From the NCBI GenBank assembly GCA_039621445.1, contig CP154956.1, forward strand, positions 10,787,443 through 10,851,442: DNA of 64,000 nucleotides, in the 5' to 3' direction. Shown here one piece after another: positions 37,489 to 63,466 of this stretch (the first letter of the stretch is position 1; every line of letters begins with the position of its first letter). Under the pieces are notes generated by a model. That model saw nothing but the letters and a program-made list of their open reading frames with translations, was not told the DNA's origin and did no database searches. The position numbers and the translations under genes are program-made. The DNA is from Euglena gracilis. Taxonomy: Eukaryota > Euglenida > Euglenophyceae > Euglenales.

Positions 37489-39702
37489 CAGGCTTCTTTT
37501 TAAGACCCCCCGGGGGGGGAGGGGGGGTCCCCCCCACCCAACCAGGGTGGCGCGGGACCCCCGGGGGGGGGGGGGGGGGCGGGGACCCCCCCCAAAATCG
37601 GGCCCGTTAAAGGCAATTTTCAAAAATTTTCGGCGCCTCCGGCGCAGGCCCCCCCCCCCCCGGGGTCCGGCCCCGGACCCACCCACCAAGCACCTCTGGT
37701 CATCCATGCCCCTAGGCCCAGCATCGCCCAGCATCGCCCAGCATCGCTCAGCATCGCCCAGCATCGCCCAGCATCGCCCAGCATCGCCTTTGGAGCCCTT
37801 GAAGGTGTACCTTTTATGCCTGCTGCTTTTGCCGCTCTCGCCCACTTTTGGCTACTTTTGGCTATCTTTGGTAGCTTTTTGACCACTGTGACTGCTTTTT
37901 GAACACTTTTGCCCACATTTGCTGCCTTTTGACCAATTTTGACTGCTTCTTGACCACTTTTACTGCTTTTTGCCCACTTTTGCCCATTTCCAACCACCTT
38001 TGCGGCTTTTTGATCACTTTTGCTGCTTTTTGACCACTTTTGGCCACTTTTGCCTGCTTTTTGACCACTTTTGACAACTTTTGCTGCTTTTTGACCACTT
38101 TTGCCCACGTTTGCTACTTTTTTGCCCACTTTTGGCCATTGTTGCTGCTTTTTGATCACTTTTGCTGCTTTTTGACCACTTTGTTGCTATTTGACCACCT
38201 TTGCCCACTTTTGCCTGCTTTTTGACCACTTTTGCTGCTTTCTGACCACTTTTGCCCCACTTTTGCCTGCTTTTTGACCACTTTTTGACCACTTTTGCTG
38301 CTTTTTGGCAGCACAAGATGTGGTGTGCAGGCCTATGAGATGGCAACATCGAGTGCAAGTTGCAAGCCTCTTGCCGGTCAGACAAACAGAGACCAAAACA
38401 GTTGTTGTGCTGGAGGGTGGAGGGTGGCACCCCTGCAATTGCAACGGGGTGTCGACCAAACACCCCGCCTAGACCAGGCTGGATCTGCGGCGAGTGTAAG
38501 TGTTCAGAGGTTATACCAACAACAACCAAGGAAGGACACAGCAAAATGGCGTTGTCCAGCATCTGCATCTTGTCCAGCATCTTCACCTTGTCCAGCATCG
38601 GCATGTTGTCCACCATCTACATCTTGTCCAGCATCGGCATCTTCTCAGTATCTGCAACGTTGTCCGGTGTCTGCATCCACTTCATCTTGTCCAGTATCTG
38701 CTTCTTGTCCAGCATCTTCACCTTGTCCAGCATCGGCATGTTGTCCACCATCTGCATCTTGTCCAGCATCGGCACCTTGTCCAGCATCGGCACCTTATCA
38801 GTATTTGCAACGTTGTCCGGTGTCTGCATCCACTTCATCTTGTCCAGTATCTGCTTCTTGTCCAGCATCTGCATCTTGTCCAGCATCTGCATGTTGTCCA
38901 GCATTTGCATCTTGTCCAGCATCTGCACCTTGTACAGCATCGGCACCTTGTCCAGCATCGGCATCTTATCAGTATCTGCATCTTGTCCACCATCTGCATG
39001 TTGTCCAGTATCTGCATCCACTTCATCTTGTCCAGCATCGGCATCTTGTCTGGTATGTACATCTTGTCCAACGCCTGCATCTTGTCCAGCATCTGCATCT
39101 TGTCCAGAGTCTGTCCAGTATTCATCCAATGGCACCCAACCTAGCCAAAATAACCACAAAAGCCCAAAAATGACCACAAAAACCCAAAATTGACCACAAA
39201 AAGCCCCCCAAAAGCAACCAAAATGACCCAAAATGCTTCAAATGACCAAAAAAAAATGCCCAAAAATGCCAAAAGATTGTGAAAAATGACCCAAAATCAC
39301 CACAAAGGCACAAAATGGCCCACAATGCCATAAAATGCTCATATTGACCCAAATTAGCCTAATATTTGCCAACTCAGTGACAAATAACCCCCAAATTAGC
39401 AAAAAATTGATCCATAATGGACAAAATGGGTGTAAGACTGGAGAATTGTGGGGAAATTATCCCAGAAATGGGTTTAATTCTTCAAAATGTACAAAAAAAT
39501 ACCAGCATCGCCCAGCATCGCCCAGCATCGCCCTGCATCGCCCAGCATCGCCCAGCATCGGAACCCCACCTCTGGTCTCAAAAATTCCAGCATCGCCCAG
39601 CATCGCCCAGCATCGCCCTGCATCGCCCAGCATCGCCCAGCATCATCAGAGGTGCTTGCCACCCCCCCCCCAGGGGGGTCTGCTGACTTAAAAAGAAGCC
39701 TG
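37489..39702. mobile_element. 2.2 kb TIR element packed with minisatellites, TSD ATGTGTGC
   Basis: Perfect 16-base ends CAGGCTTCTTTTTAAG, exact repeats at 37481-37488 and 39703-39710. Contains AGCATCGCCC arrays near both ends (37719-37790, 39503-39650), a TTTTTGACCACTTTTGCTGC array (37840-38310) and a TTGTCCAGCATCTGCATC array (38555-39115). The left 200 bp match the element at 6085, so this is an expanded family member. Confidence 0.92.
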
Positions 39703-39949
39703 ATGTGTGCGCAGCCACACACGTTGGATGAAGGCACGCAGGCAGGAGCTTGTGCACATGCAGACCTGTCTACACGGAGGCGCAAACGTTCTCACAATGT
39801 GCAACACACACATGCACATGCACACAGAGAGAGGGGGGTGGGAGAGCGACTTTGCAGAAAGGAACGAAGCAACCTGAGACAGCAATCTTAGGATTTAGTG
39901 TGATGTGTGGCATATGGGTCAGGGCTTGGCACAGCAGGGGGCAGCTGGA

Positions 39950-40002
39950 TCGGCATCTTCCGCTTGGGGGTGTACGTGCTCACCCCGCTGTCGCTGTGGC
40001 GG
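39950..40002 (-). CDS. Candidate exon, DSGVSTYTPKRKMPIQLPP
   Basis: Follows a GCCACAG acceptor on the minus strand; GC-rich third positions. A GTGAGC within it could instead be a donor. Product unknown. Confidence 0.25.
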
Positions 40003-40358
40003 GAGGCCCCCGCTCAGGAATAGGCTCAACCAAGGAGTCACCGAGGTGCCATGCGGAAACACAACAAACGATTTTCACAAAAAAAAAAGTCTGGAAAAGT
40101 TCGGAGGCCAACGCCAAGAATATCGGCCGGTGCTTATCCATTGAACTCGGGCGAAATTCTCATCAACCTGGTGATGGTTCGGGGGCTGGACCCGGGCTGG
40201 GGTTTACAGAGTGCTGACTTGTTTTGGGCTCCAAAGGGGGGCACCGCCAGAACCACCACAAGTGGCCCACCCAGCGATGAAAGCGCAGGAACGTTTGTTG
40301 AAAAAATGGTCAATCACTTAATTTCAAACCATTTTGGTCCGGTTGAGTGACCCCCCCC

Positions 40359-40443
40359 CAGGGCAGAACGGGAAGGCCTGGTGGGGGGGTCGACCCCCCC
40401 CCTCCCACCACCCTGCTGTTTGGCCGATTCCCGTTCTGCCCTG
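40359..40443. mobile_element. 85-bp TIR element, CAGGGCAGAACGGGAA ends
   Basis: Near-complete palindrome lying between C-runs, so the duplication cannot be measured. Same ends as 42632-43027. Confidence 0.65.
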
Positions 40444-40724
40444 TCCCCCCCCTGCGGGGAGGGCGACAAACAGGTGTTGAAGAAGCTGAAAGTCAGTCCC
40501 TGGGTCGGTCAGCAGAGGTGTGGTGTGTATCCTGGTATGTCTGTAGCTAACCTGCTTTGTTGGTCTCTTCGAAACTCATTCATGAAATACAGTTGCCGAT
40601 CCGGAGGAGCGTTTTGGGGCCTGCGCTGACATGTCAAACCCTTTTGCTTTGTAAACCAAACTTCAAAACATCCGGCACAGAAAAGTTTCGAGGGAGATTG
40701 GGGCCGCTTCCACAGAAAAGGTGC

Positions 40725-40821
40725 GCACACAAAACGTGGCCTCGGCCGTTGCCCACGGAATCGTCGGACAGCGATGAGGAGTTGGCCAACTCACCGCCGA
40801 TGGCACCCGGGACCGCCTGTG
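40725..40821 (-). CDS. Candidate exon, VPGAIGGELANSSSLSDDS
   Basis: Follows a TTTCACAG acceptor. There is a strong GTGAGT donor after only 22 bases, so this may be a micro-exon or a longer exon read through that site. Product unknown. Confidence 0.25.
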
Positions 40822-40847
40822 AAATTGGAAAATGGAAAGTTTGGGAA

Positions 40848-41593
40848 CATGCTTGTGCTTACCAATCGGGGGGGGGGGGGGGCTATAGGGTGCCTGCCCC
40901 CAGCAGGCACACAGGGGGGGGATAAATTGCACATCGGGGGGTCAAAAATTGCAGTGCAAAAAATTGCACAAAATTGCACAAAATTGCACATACTTGGAGA
41001 TTACATTGGATCCCTTGTAACAATTATGCACAACAACACAGGTGAAGCCTGTTGGACAGCAGTCAGATGCGGTCAAGCAAAGCGGCCTTCAATGTCACTC
41101 AAGATAGGGTTAGCACACTGAATAAACCAACAATAAACAGCCTTTGAACAGAAATTTTCACTACGCACACCAGTTTCCCAGCAAAAAAAAAAACGGTAAG
41201 TTCTCAATTGCATCAAAAACTGACATTTTCCAAAACAAAATATCCTGGGCCATGTGCAATTAATTGCACAAAATTGCAAAAAAATTGCACATTTCAGGAA
41301 AATCGAAAATTGCACAAAATTGCAAAAGTTGCACGGTGCAATTTTTCCCCTCCCCTGAGGCACACCCCCCCAGGGGGGGGGGTAGGGGTCCAGGGGGACC
41401 CAGAAGATTTTCATTGAAAATGGCCTTTTCCGGGCCCCCGGCGCCTTCGGCACCGGGGTCGGAGGGTGCCTGCTATGGGCAGGAACCCCCCCAAAACCCT
41501 ACCCCCCCCCCGGGGGGGGTCGGATTGGGTGCTATGGGGTGCCTGCCCCTAGCACCCCCCCGTGGGATAGGCACCCGACTAAGCACAAGCCTG
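40848..41593. mobile_element. TIR element, CAKGCTTGTGCTTA ends, TSD TTTGGGAA
   Basis: Fourteen-base ends with one mismatch; exact repeats at 40840-40847 and 41594-41601. Holds a second element (40912-41357) and a GCGCCTTCGGCACCGGG hairpin. Confidence 0.9.
40912..41357. mobile_element. Nested TIR element, 7-bp TSD AGGCACA, TTGCACAAA array
   Basis: Ends CAGGGGGGGGATAAATTGCAC and an inverse beginning CAGGGGAGGGG. Direct repeats at 40905-40911 and 41358-41364. Interior dominated by AAATTGCACA units (40970-41000, 41255-41345). Confidence 0.8.
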
Positions 41594-42424
41594 TTTGGGA
41601 AATCGCTCAAATCCCTGCCAGCTTTTATCGTCAGTCAAATTAATGAACTGTTTACTCCTCTGCAGAGTGGATGTGCAACAACGGGCAATGGCAAAAAAAA
41701 AATTGCAAAAAATGCAAGTTGCATGGAAATACCTTCAAAAGCTCCCCAGAGCTGTACACTTGCTGCTGGAGAGGACTTAAATATTTTCACCTCCATTGGG
41801 GCAAGTTAGTTTCACTTTGGAACATTATTTACTCTGCAACATGGGGCATGTTTTGACAATTATTCACGCTCTTCTGAAAAAGGACATATGCAAGCATGGA
41901 GAAAACAGTGTCTTGCCCTTTTTTCAATAGAATGCCAAAAAAATCAAAAGAAACAATGAAATAATGCAATTACCAAACACACCAATCACACCAAAAGAAA
42001 ATGTGGTGCAAACTTGTATTGACGTGGTTGATTTCCAAGTTGCAAGCACATGTATCATCATAATGGATTATATTATTTTAGTATTGTTGTTAGGTGTTGC
42101 TGTTGCTGCTGCTGCTGCTGCTGCTGCTACTACTGTTGTTGTTATTTCCTAAATTGGCCCAAAATGCGCAGTGTGCAACTCCCAGCTGATGTAGAGCAAT
42201 TTGCCTGTGCAATTTGTGCGAATTGTGCAAAAAAAAAATTGTGCAGATATGATGGATGATAAATGTGATGTGCATATTTCCTCTCTGCCACTGAGGCACA
42301 AGATGCACAGACGCGTACACAAAGACACCACAATGAAAACATACTCCCACGTGTTGTAAAATGAGGGCGAGGTGAGTGCAGAGAGAAACAGAATTTATGG
42401 AAATGTGCCGCTGTGTTCTTTGGC

Positions 42425-42509
42425 CCCGCGCGGGTGGGGAGCTCGGTGGGCAGGGTCTCGATCACGATGGAGATCTCCGGCCCACCAAGCTGGGGGAAGA
42501 GCGTGGCCA
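42425..42509 (-). CDS. Candidate exon, LFPQLGGPEISIVIETLPTE
   Basis: Every third position but a few is G or C over about 25 codons, which is the strongest coding signal between 30 and 46 kb outside Der. An upstream CTG plus five bases gives a nonconventional start in phase with the segment at 43.1 kb. 3' end unresolved. No family recognised. Confidence 0.4.
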
Positions 42510-42631
42510 GCGTAGTGAAGGGGGAGGGAGGGTGTAGGGGCTCTGGAGAGGGAGGGGGTGGGGTTGGCTTGGGTTGGACCAGAAGGCGTGGGGGGTCGAC
42601 CCCCCCCACAGCACCCACCAAAAGGGCCGGG

Positions 42632-43027
42632 CAGGGCAGAATGGGAAGGCCTGGTGGTGGGGGGGGGTCGATTTCCCTCACCCCAGGGGGGGGGATGCAA
42701 CTTGGCCCTTCAAATTATGCAAGTCAAAAAAAATGCAAAAAATGCAAATTTCAGAAAAACCTGATTATGCAAAAAAATGCAAATTATGCAAATTGCATAT
42801 TCCCCCCCTGCTCACCCGGGAGGGGGGGGGTGGTCGACCCTCCCCACCCTCCACAGCATTTTCACAGATTTTAAAAAAATTTTCCCGGCACCTTCGGCGC
42901 CGGGAAACATTTGGGGGGTGTCAAAAACTGGTGCTCCCGGAAATACGGGAGGAGGTGGTGGTGGGGTGGGGGGTTGGTCGATCCCCCCCACCACCCTGGC
43001 TGTTTGGCCGATTCCCGCACTGCCCTG
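42632..43027. mobile_element. TIR element, CAGGGCAG ends, TSD GGGCCGGG/GGGCCAGG
   Basis: Inverted ends share CAGGGCAGWRYGGGAA; the duplication matches at 7 of 8. Contains the nested 42684-42810 element and a GGCACCTTCGGCGCCGGG hairpin. Confidence 0.8.
42684..42810. mobile_element. Nested 127-bp TIR element, 7-bp TSD CTCACCC
   Basis: Short close relative of 2533-2711 (same ATGCAACTTGGCCC left arm). Direct repeats at 42677-42683 and 42811-42817. Confidence 0.8.
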
Positions 43028-43092
43028 GGGCCAGGGGGGGGGGGGGGGCGGATCTGGGGGCCTTGGGTTGCCCTCCCAGCCGCCGCTGATCA

Positions 43093-43210
43093 TGAACCGG
43101 GACGCTGACCGAATCGTCCCGAACGGGCGGCAACGTTCTCGGTGGTCCTCCGCGGCGGCGACCAGGGCAGTTTTGGCGAAGCCCCGCGCAACGGCGTCGG
43201 GATTGATCCA
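43093..43210 (-). CDS. Candidate exon, WINPDAVARGFAKTALVAA
   Basis: Open minus-strand segment with strong third-position GC, after an AGCAG acceptor-like site. A nonconventional-style end (GAT before CAG) near 43093 would join in phase to the segment at 42509-42425. The INPDAVARG string faintly resembles an NPD motif in P-loop kinase-like proteins, but the match is too short to assign a family. Confidence 0.35.
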
Positions 43211-43757
43211 TGGCACCGGCCTGCTCCACCGACCCGCCCCGGGTTTCAAGGGGGGGGAAGCCCCCTGAAGCACCCCGGCGCTGAAGGCGCCGGGAACAGG
43301 GGTTTTTTTTTTAAGACCGGGGGGGAGGGGGGGAGGGGGTTGGCACCCACCCACCCACCCTGGGGTGGGGCCCTTCGGGGGGGGGGGGGGAGGGGACCCA
43401 CCCACTTTTGCCCGAATGTGGCCAAAAATGCTAAAAATAGCACCTTTTTCAAAAGTTTCGGCCCGGGAAAAAATTTTGGCCTAAAAGTGGCCTAAAGTGA
43501 CTGGAAAGTGGCCGGTTTTCCTGAGTGGCCGACCCCCCCCCCTGGGAGGGCGGTGGTGACTGACTGGTTTCCTGAAAGAAAAAAAAAAGAGGCTGACTGG
43601 TTTTTCAGAGAGTGGAGTGACCCCGGGGGCCCCACAGCGCTGGAATTACACCAGAATTGCTCACTTGGCCAGGGGGAGTAACACAAGAGCACTGGTGTGA
43701 GGGATCTGGCTACTCACCACACAGCAAACTGGGCCAGAAGCGAAGTTAGCACCGGCC

Positions 43758-44143
43758 CAGGCTTTTGCTTAAGGACCCCGGGGGGGGGGGTATTGGCTAG
43801 CCAATCGGCCAGACACTGGAAAAAATGGACTAGCTAGCCCCCCCCGGGGGGGGGGGGGGGTCCGGGGGGTCCCCCCAACTGGAAAAAATTTTTCCTCCGG
43901 CGCTATGTGCTGAGGTGGAAATGAGGTTTTTAATAGGTTTTTGGCTGATTTTGTTCCAAAAAATTCCCCAAAAAAATTTCCGGCGCTTCGCGCCGGTCAC
44001 TGGAAAAAAAATTTCCACTAGCTAGCCCTGCTAGCAGACCCCCCCGGGGGGGGGGTCTGCTAGAAATCCCACTAGCCAAATTTGGACTAGCTGCAGTCCC
44101 CCCCGGGGGGGGGGGGTACTGCAATCCCTTAAGCAGAAGCCTG
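43758..44143. mobile_element. TIR element, CAGGCTTYTGCTTAAGG ends, TSD CACCGGCC
   Basis: Seventeen-base ends, one mismatch; exact repeats at 43750-43757 and 44144-44151. Contains CGGCGCTTCGCGCCGG hairpin and CTAGCTAGC-type repeats. Confidence 0.9.
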
Positions 44144-44476
44144 CACCGGCCACAAAGAAGCCTCAGTGCAACTAAGGGGGAAGCCCCCCCCCCCCCAGGA
44201 AGAGGGTTCCCCCCCACCCAGCCGGCACCACCTAAAAAAGGCTGTCTAAGGGCATCTCCCAAGAATTTTCCCACATTCCGCACTGAACCCCAAAACCCGC
44301 CTCCCCAGGTCCAGCCGAGGACCCTCCCAGGGGGTTTCCACATTAAAAAAGATGCCCCCTCCAGGAACCTCACATGCCGACCAGCACCGATCACCCTGAC
44401 AACTTCCTATCCCGCCAGGTTGCCAGCATCAGGGATCCTGGGAGGTTCCCGGCAAGACTCTGACAGGTTCTCAGGT

Positions 44477-44957
44477 CATACATCTCTTTAAGGACCCCGG
44501 GGGGGGGGGGTTGCTGGGCTAGGGCTAGAAATTTGGGCTGGCTAGAAATTTGGGCTGGCTAGCCCGCCCCCCCCCCCGGGGGGGGGGGGGGGGGGGCTGG
44601 ACCCCGGCTGGAGCCGAACCGTGGCGAGCTGGACTGAAATCGGAAAAATGCCCAAAAATGACCTGCAAAACACAGTTTTGAAAAAATGATGCATCTGAAA
44701 CCCCCCAAAAATGCCCCAAACGCCCCCCAAACCCCATTTTTGGCCACTTTTGAACACAGTTTTTCAAAAAATTTCGGCGCTTTGCGCCGAAAAATTTTGG
44801 GCTGGACCCCCAAAAAAGGGGCTGGCTAGCTGGGCTAGCAGCACCCCCCCGGGGGGGGGGGGGTGCTGCTGCGGCTGGGCTGGGCCCAAATCGGGGCTGG
44901 CTGCCGCCGCCCCCCCCCGGGGGGGGGGGGGTTCGCAAAACCTTAGAGAGATGTATG
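44477..44957. mobile_element. TIR element, CATACATCTCTYTAAGG ends, TSD TCTCAGGT
   Basis: Exact repeats at 44469-44476 and 44958-44965. It interrupts a copy of the GACAGGTTCTC...ATGACAGTTTCCC repeat; deleting the element and one octamer restores that repeat exactly. Interior has GGGCTGGCTAG and a CGGCGCTTTGCGCCG hairpin. Confidence 0.92.
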
Positions 44958-45398
44958 TCTCAGGTATGACAGTTTCCCCGGGAGGGGGGGGTGTAAAATT
45001 CTAACTACGATGGTGGGTGAGGTGTGTGTACCATTTGGGCGAGTGAATGCTTGTTTGTGCATTGATGGATGCAAATGTTTATTTTGAGGTTGTTATGCCG
45101 TGGTTGTGGGAAAAAAAAGTCCCAAAATTATAGAATAAAATTCCCAATAGAAACCCCTGAGCCTCGAGGGGTGGCGTCTATTAGGCGCAGCTTCAGGAAA
45201 AGCTCAACGTTTGGCCGCTTTTTGGTTGAACCCTGAGGGGGTCTTTTTTTTTTTAGGGACTGGGACTCCTATTTGCAGGTTTAAGATAAATATTTTCCAA
45301 CTTTAAAGACATCAAAAATATAAAGGAATAAATAAACAAAAAAAAACAAAATAAAATAAAGAGCACGTAATTTCTCAAAGAAAACGTTGAAGATGAAA

Positions 45399-45769
45399 AC
45401 CCCCAAATAAAATACAGCCCCCCCCCAATGTAAAGCACCCCCCCCCCTGATGATAAGGCAGACGCTGCTGCCATTCCGGAAAAAGTTGAAAAACTTTGGG
45501 TGGATACAACAATTTTTCACCAGAAATGCTCCATTTCGGATAAGAGTTGCAGATTTTTGCGAAAGAACAGGAGGTGCACAACGAAGATCTGGCATAAAAT
45601 TGGTATTTGGCCACAATTGAAGGCCGCCCAAGGTTATAGAGACCACCCAAAAAAGTTTGATTTCCCCCCCACATATAAAGCCCCCCACGTATAAAGCCCC
45701 CCCTGAGGGTCTTGAAATCCCGTCCAAACATAAAGCCAGGGAGGGCTTTATACTTGGGGGGGGGGGGTT
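45399..45769. mobile_element. TIR element AACCCCC...ATAAAGCCCCC, copy 1
   Basis: Shares a core of about 190 bp (GGATACAACA...TTGGTATTTGGCCACAATTG) with 49510-49900; ends AACCCCCAAAT / GGGGGGGTT with ATAAAGCCCC repeats. Confidence 0.7.
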
Positions 45770-46211
45770 AGTAGAAAGAGTATGGAGGCGTGCTGACAAG
45801 GATGAAATGAACTGACAATCGACCTGGAGCTGTGGAAGGGTGCCTGTCACCCATGAAAAAAAACGGGATTAAGAAAAGATTATTCACCTTAAAAAGACCA
45901 AGAAAACCAACAAAAATGAGACCAAAATGAAAATGAAAACAGCGATGCAGGAAGGTCCCAGACCATGCCATGTGCAGCAGTGGGGGGGGGGGGATCGGCC
46001 ACTCTGCTGTTGACCACAAACGTGAAATAAAGGCCACAAAATTCTGCGCCTTTGGCGCCTTTGTCACTTCAGTGGCTTTTTTGCCCCCCCAAGGGCCCCA
46101 GGGGCAGGCACCAATGGTCACTTCCCGTTTTGGTGTCATGGTCGGCCCTGGTCGGCCCCAGTTGGCCCTGGTCGGCAAATAAATCAGCAAATAGTCGGTC
46201 ATAGGTGGGGA

Positions 46212-46361
46212 GCAGGCCGATGCTCACGGGGGGCACCACGCGGGACATGCGGTGGGCGGGGTGGTGGTGTCGGGGGCCGGGGCCATCGTTCACGGACGGC
46301 TTCCGGGAGGGGTGGCCGGAGTGGAGGGGGACCTCGTTGGGTGGGAAGATGGGGCAGGGCT
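46212..46361 (-). CDS. Candidate exon, Pro/His/Ser-rich, ends RMSRVVPP
   Basis: Between an AAG acceptor-like end and a strong GTGAGC donor on the minus strand. Open throughout, high third-position GC. Product not recognised. It lies downstream of the Der stop on the same strand, so it would belong to another gene. Confidence 0.4.
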
Positions 46362-46426
46362 CAGCACCTTGTGGGGGTGGGCAGATACCCATCCACTCCC
46401 ACCTTCTCATCCCACCCCCACATGCC

Positions 46427-46773
<347 letters not shown>

Positions 46774-47216
46774 GGGAGTGATGTCTGTGGAGAGGGCACA
46801 GCTGAATGGGATCAATCAAGCTTAAAAAAAGAAGGAATCTCAACTCCGTGTAAACCCCCCTCCCCAAATAAGCTGGCGAGGTGGGCAAGTCATTGGAACC
46901 ATCTGTTTGGTCTTCCCGCCTGCCAGGTTATTTGGGTATTTTTTTTTTCAGTGTCGTAAGGTATTTTTGCCTTAAAATGGGGGTGCCAAGTTACTGGAAC
47001 CATCTTTTTACCCCTCCTGTGCCAAGTTATTTGGCCACTGCCAGGAGCAAGGGCCCCGCCAGGCTATTTGGTTTATTTGGTTTCCGTTTAGGTCACCACT
47101 TCGCTGTTACCAGGGATGCGGGGTCGCCAGAAGTGTGGGGGAGGGGGACTGGGTGAGCAGACATAACACACCCGCCCACCCACAAGCATGCACGTCCACA
47201 CGCATCACATCATATC

Positions 47217-47388
47217 TCATATATACATCATATATATATCATATGCATCATATATATCTATATATATCATATATATCATATATATCATATATGATGTATA
47301 CATCATATATGATGTATACATCATATCTACATCTATATATATATATATATATCATATCATATATATATATATATATATATATATCGTC
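47217..47388. repeat. (AT)n/ATATCAT tract
   Basis: Alternating AT with CATC insertions, in the 3' flank of Der. Confidence 0.9.
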
Positions 47389-47399
47389 ACACAGATCAA

Positions 47400-47710
47400 C
47401 ACATTTAAGTAGGGCCCTGGCTGAGCGACATGCGCCGGGACCACATCCCCATGGGGATCTCCTGGGGGGCCAGTACGGCGAGGTGGGGGCTCGGCGCGCC
47501 GCCCCCGGGCCAGCCCTCGACCCGGTGCCCACCTGCCCTCACCACGCACGCATGCACGCACGCACAGGCACGCACACCACACCCACACGCTCACGCTCAC
47601 GTGCACACGCACACACACACAGACACACACACACACACACAGACACACACACACACACAGACACACACACACAGACACACACACACACACACAGACACAC
47701 ACACACACAG

Positions 47711-47744
<34 letters not shown>

Positions 47745-48993
47745 GTATGCATGCACAAACAGCAACAACACTTTCCACACACAATGCTGTTGCTTGTTGT
47801 TGCTGTTGGTTTTGTCGTCATCACTGTTGGTGGTGGTGGACGTGGTGGTGGGTGGGTGGGTGGTGGTAGTGGTGGTGGTGTTGGTGGTGGTGCACTCCCA
47901 CGACACACAACGCAATTCCTGTACCGTAATTGGATGGGTTTGTTGTGGGCATTGTTATCGATGTGCTGTCACTTCTTCTGCCACTGTGTGAATGCGTCAT
48001 CCGTTGTATGGACAGATGCAGATGGCATCAGAAATGCAAGGGAATAGCTTATGTCCAACGCACATCCATGTGCGCACAAACGCACATAAAACAAACTTTG
48101 TGTGGATCTTCGCTGAAAGGGCCTGCCTGATCATCTGCCGCGATTGCGATGGATCGGTGATCGAACATTGGTGGGTTGCTGGTCAACTGCAAAAGAGAGT
48201 GCCTCTGATGTCAACGCACCCTAACAGACCGAGCTACTGGACATTTGCAAAAGTTCAAGGTTTTTACCAAGGGGATGGGGCGTGCTTCTGTTAGGGACTT
48301 TGGTCAGAGTTCCAATGGTGGGACTTCTGTTGGGGGGGGGACTAATATGGACAGGGGGTCCTGTTTGGGGAAGGGGCAATTTGAAAATGACATTGAGAGG
48401 GCTTGAAGGTTGAAGCACAAGGCCCATTCATTCATAATTCACAATGCATTTCATCAACGCCCATTCATTCATAATTCACAATGCATTCATTCACAGATCA
48501 CAAAAGCAAGGTCATTTCATCTGGGAAAAGGCGCATCCCCACTGATTGGGAAGAGGTAACAATTTCCAGATGGTGCATTTTCCAAGAACCGGGTGGTGGT
48601 GGTTGGATCCATCTGCACAAGCTTGCTCACTTGGTGGGGGAGGTTGGTCAGCCTTTCTTAATAATTTGTGCACTCCGTGAGTGGCAGAGCAAGCAAAGCA
48701 AACGTGGTTCAGTGTGCTTGCAAGGCAAAACGCTGGAAGCGGGATGGGAGAGAAGCTGTTTCCGAGCCGCGCGCCACACATTAGTGCACAGAGCCCCCCT
48801 TGGGGCCCATGGCAGAGCACGCGATGTTTGCAATGAATAGCGATGCGGGAATCAGCACACGTTGAGGCAGGACTGCGCATCGCCGTGGAGGTTTCCACAG
48901 AGCAATGCGATCAGGTACATCGCAGCCCGGGTCGCGAGGTCGACACAAATCGGGAACCCGCGACCCAGGTCACGAAGCGCGCTGGCCGCCAGG
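47400..48993. other. 3' flank of Der, no gene seen
   Basis: CA/TG microsatellites, a GTGGTGGTGG run at 47830-47890 and a direct repeat CCCATTCATTCATAATTCACAATGCATT at 48423-48487. Confidence 0.5.
47545..47743. repeat. (CA)n/(ACAG)n ending in (GA)n
   Basis: CACACAG-interrupted CA repeat, then a short GA run. Confidence 0.9.

Positions 48994-63466
<14,473 letters not shown>

Noticed and set aside
37620-39231. Frames of LVQHLHLVQ or KVVKKQQKW type, up to 292 codons
   Set aside because: They lie wholly within minisatellites of the 37489-39702 element.
43093-43210. Zeta-toxin or P-loop kinase assignment from INPDAVARG
   Set aside because: Only one short motif matches, with no Walker A or other domain residues seen.
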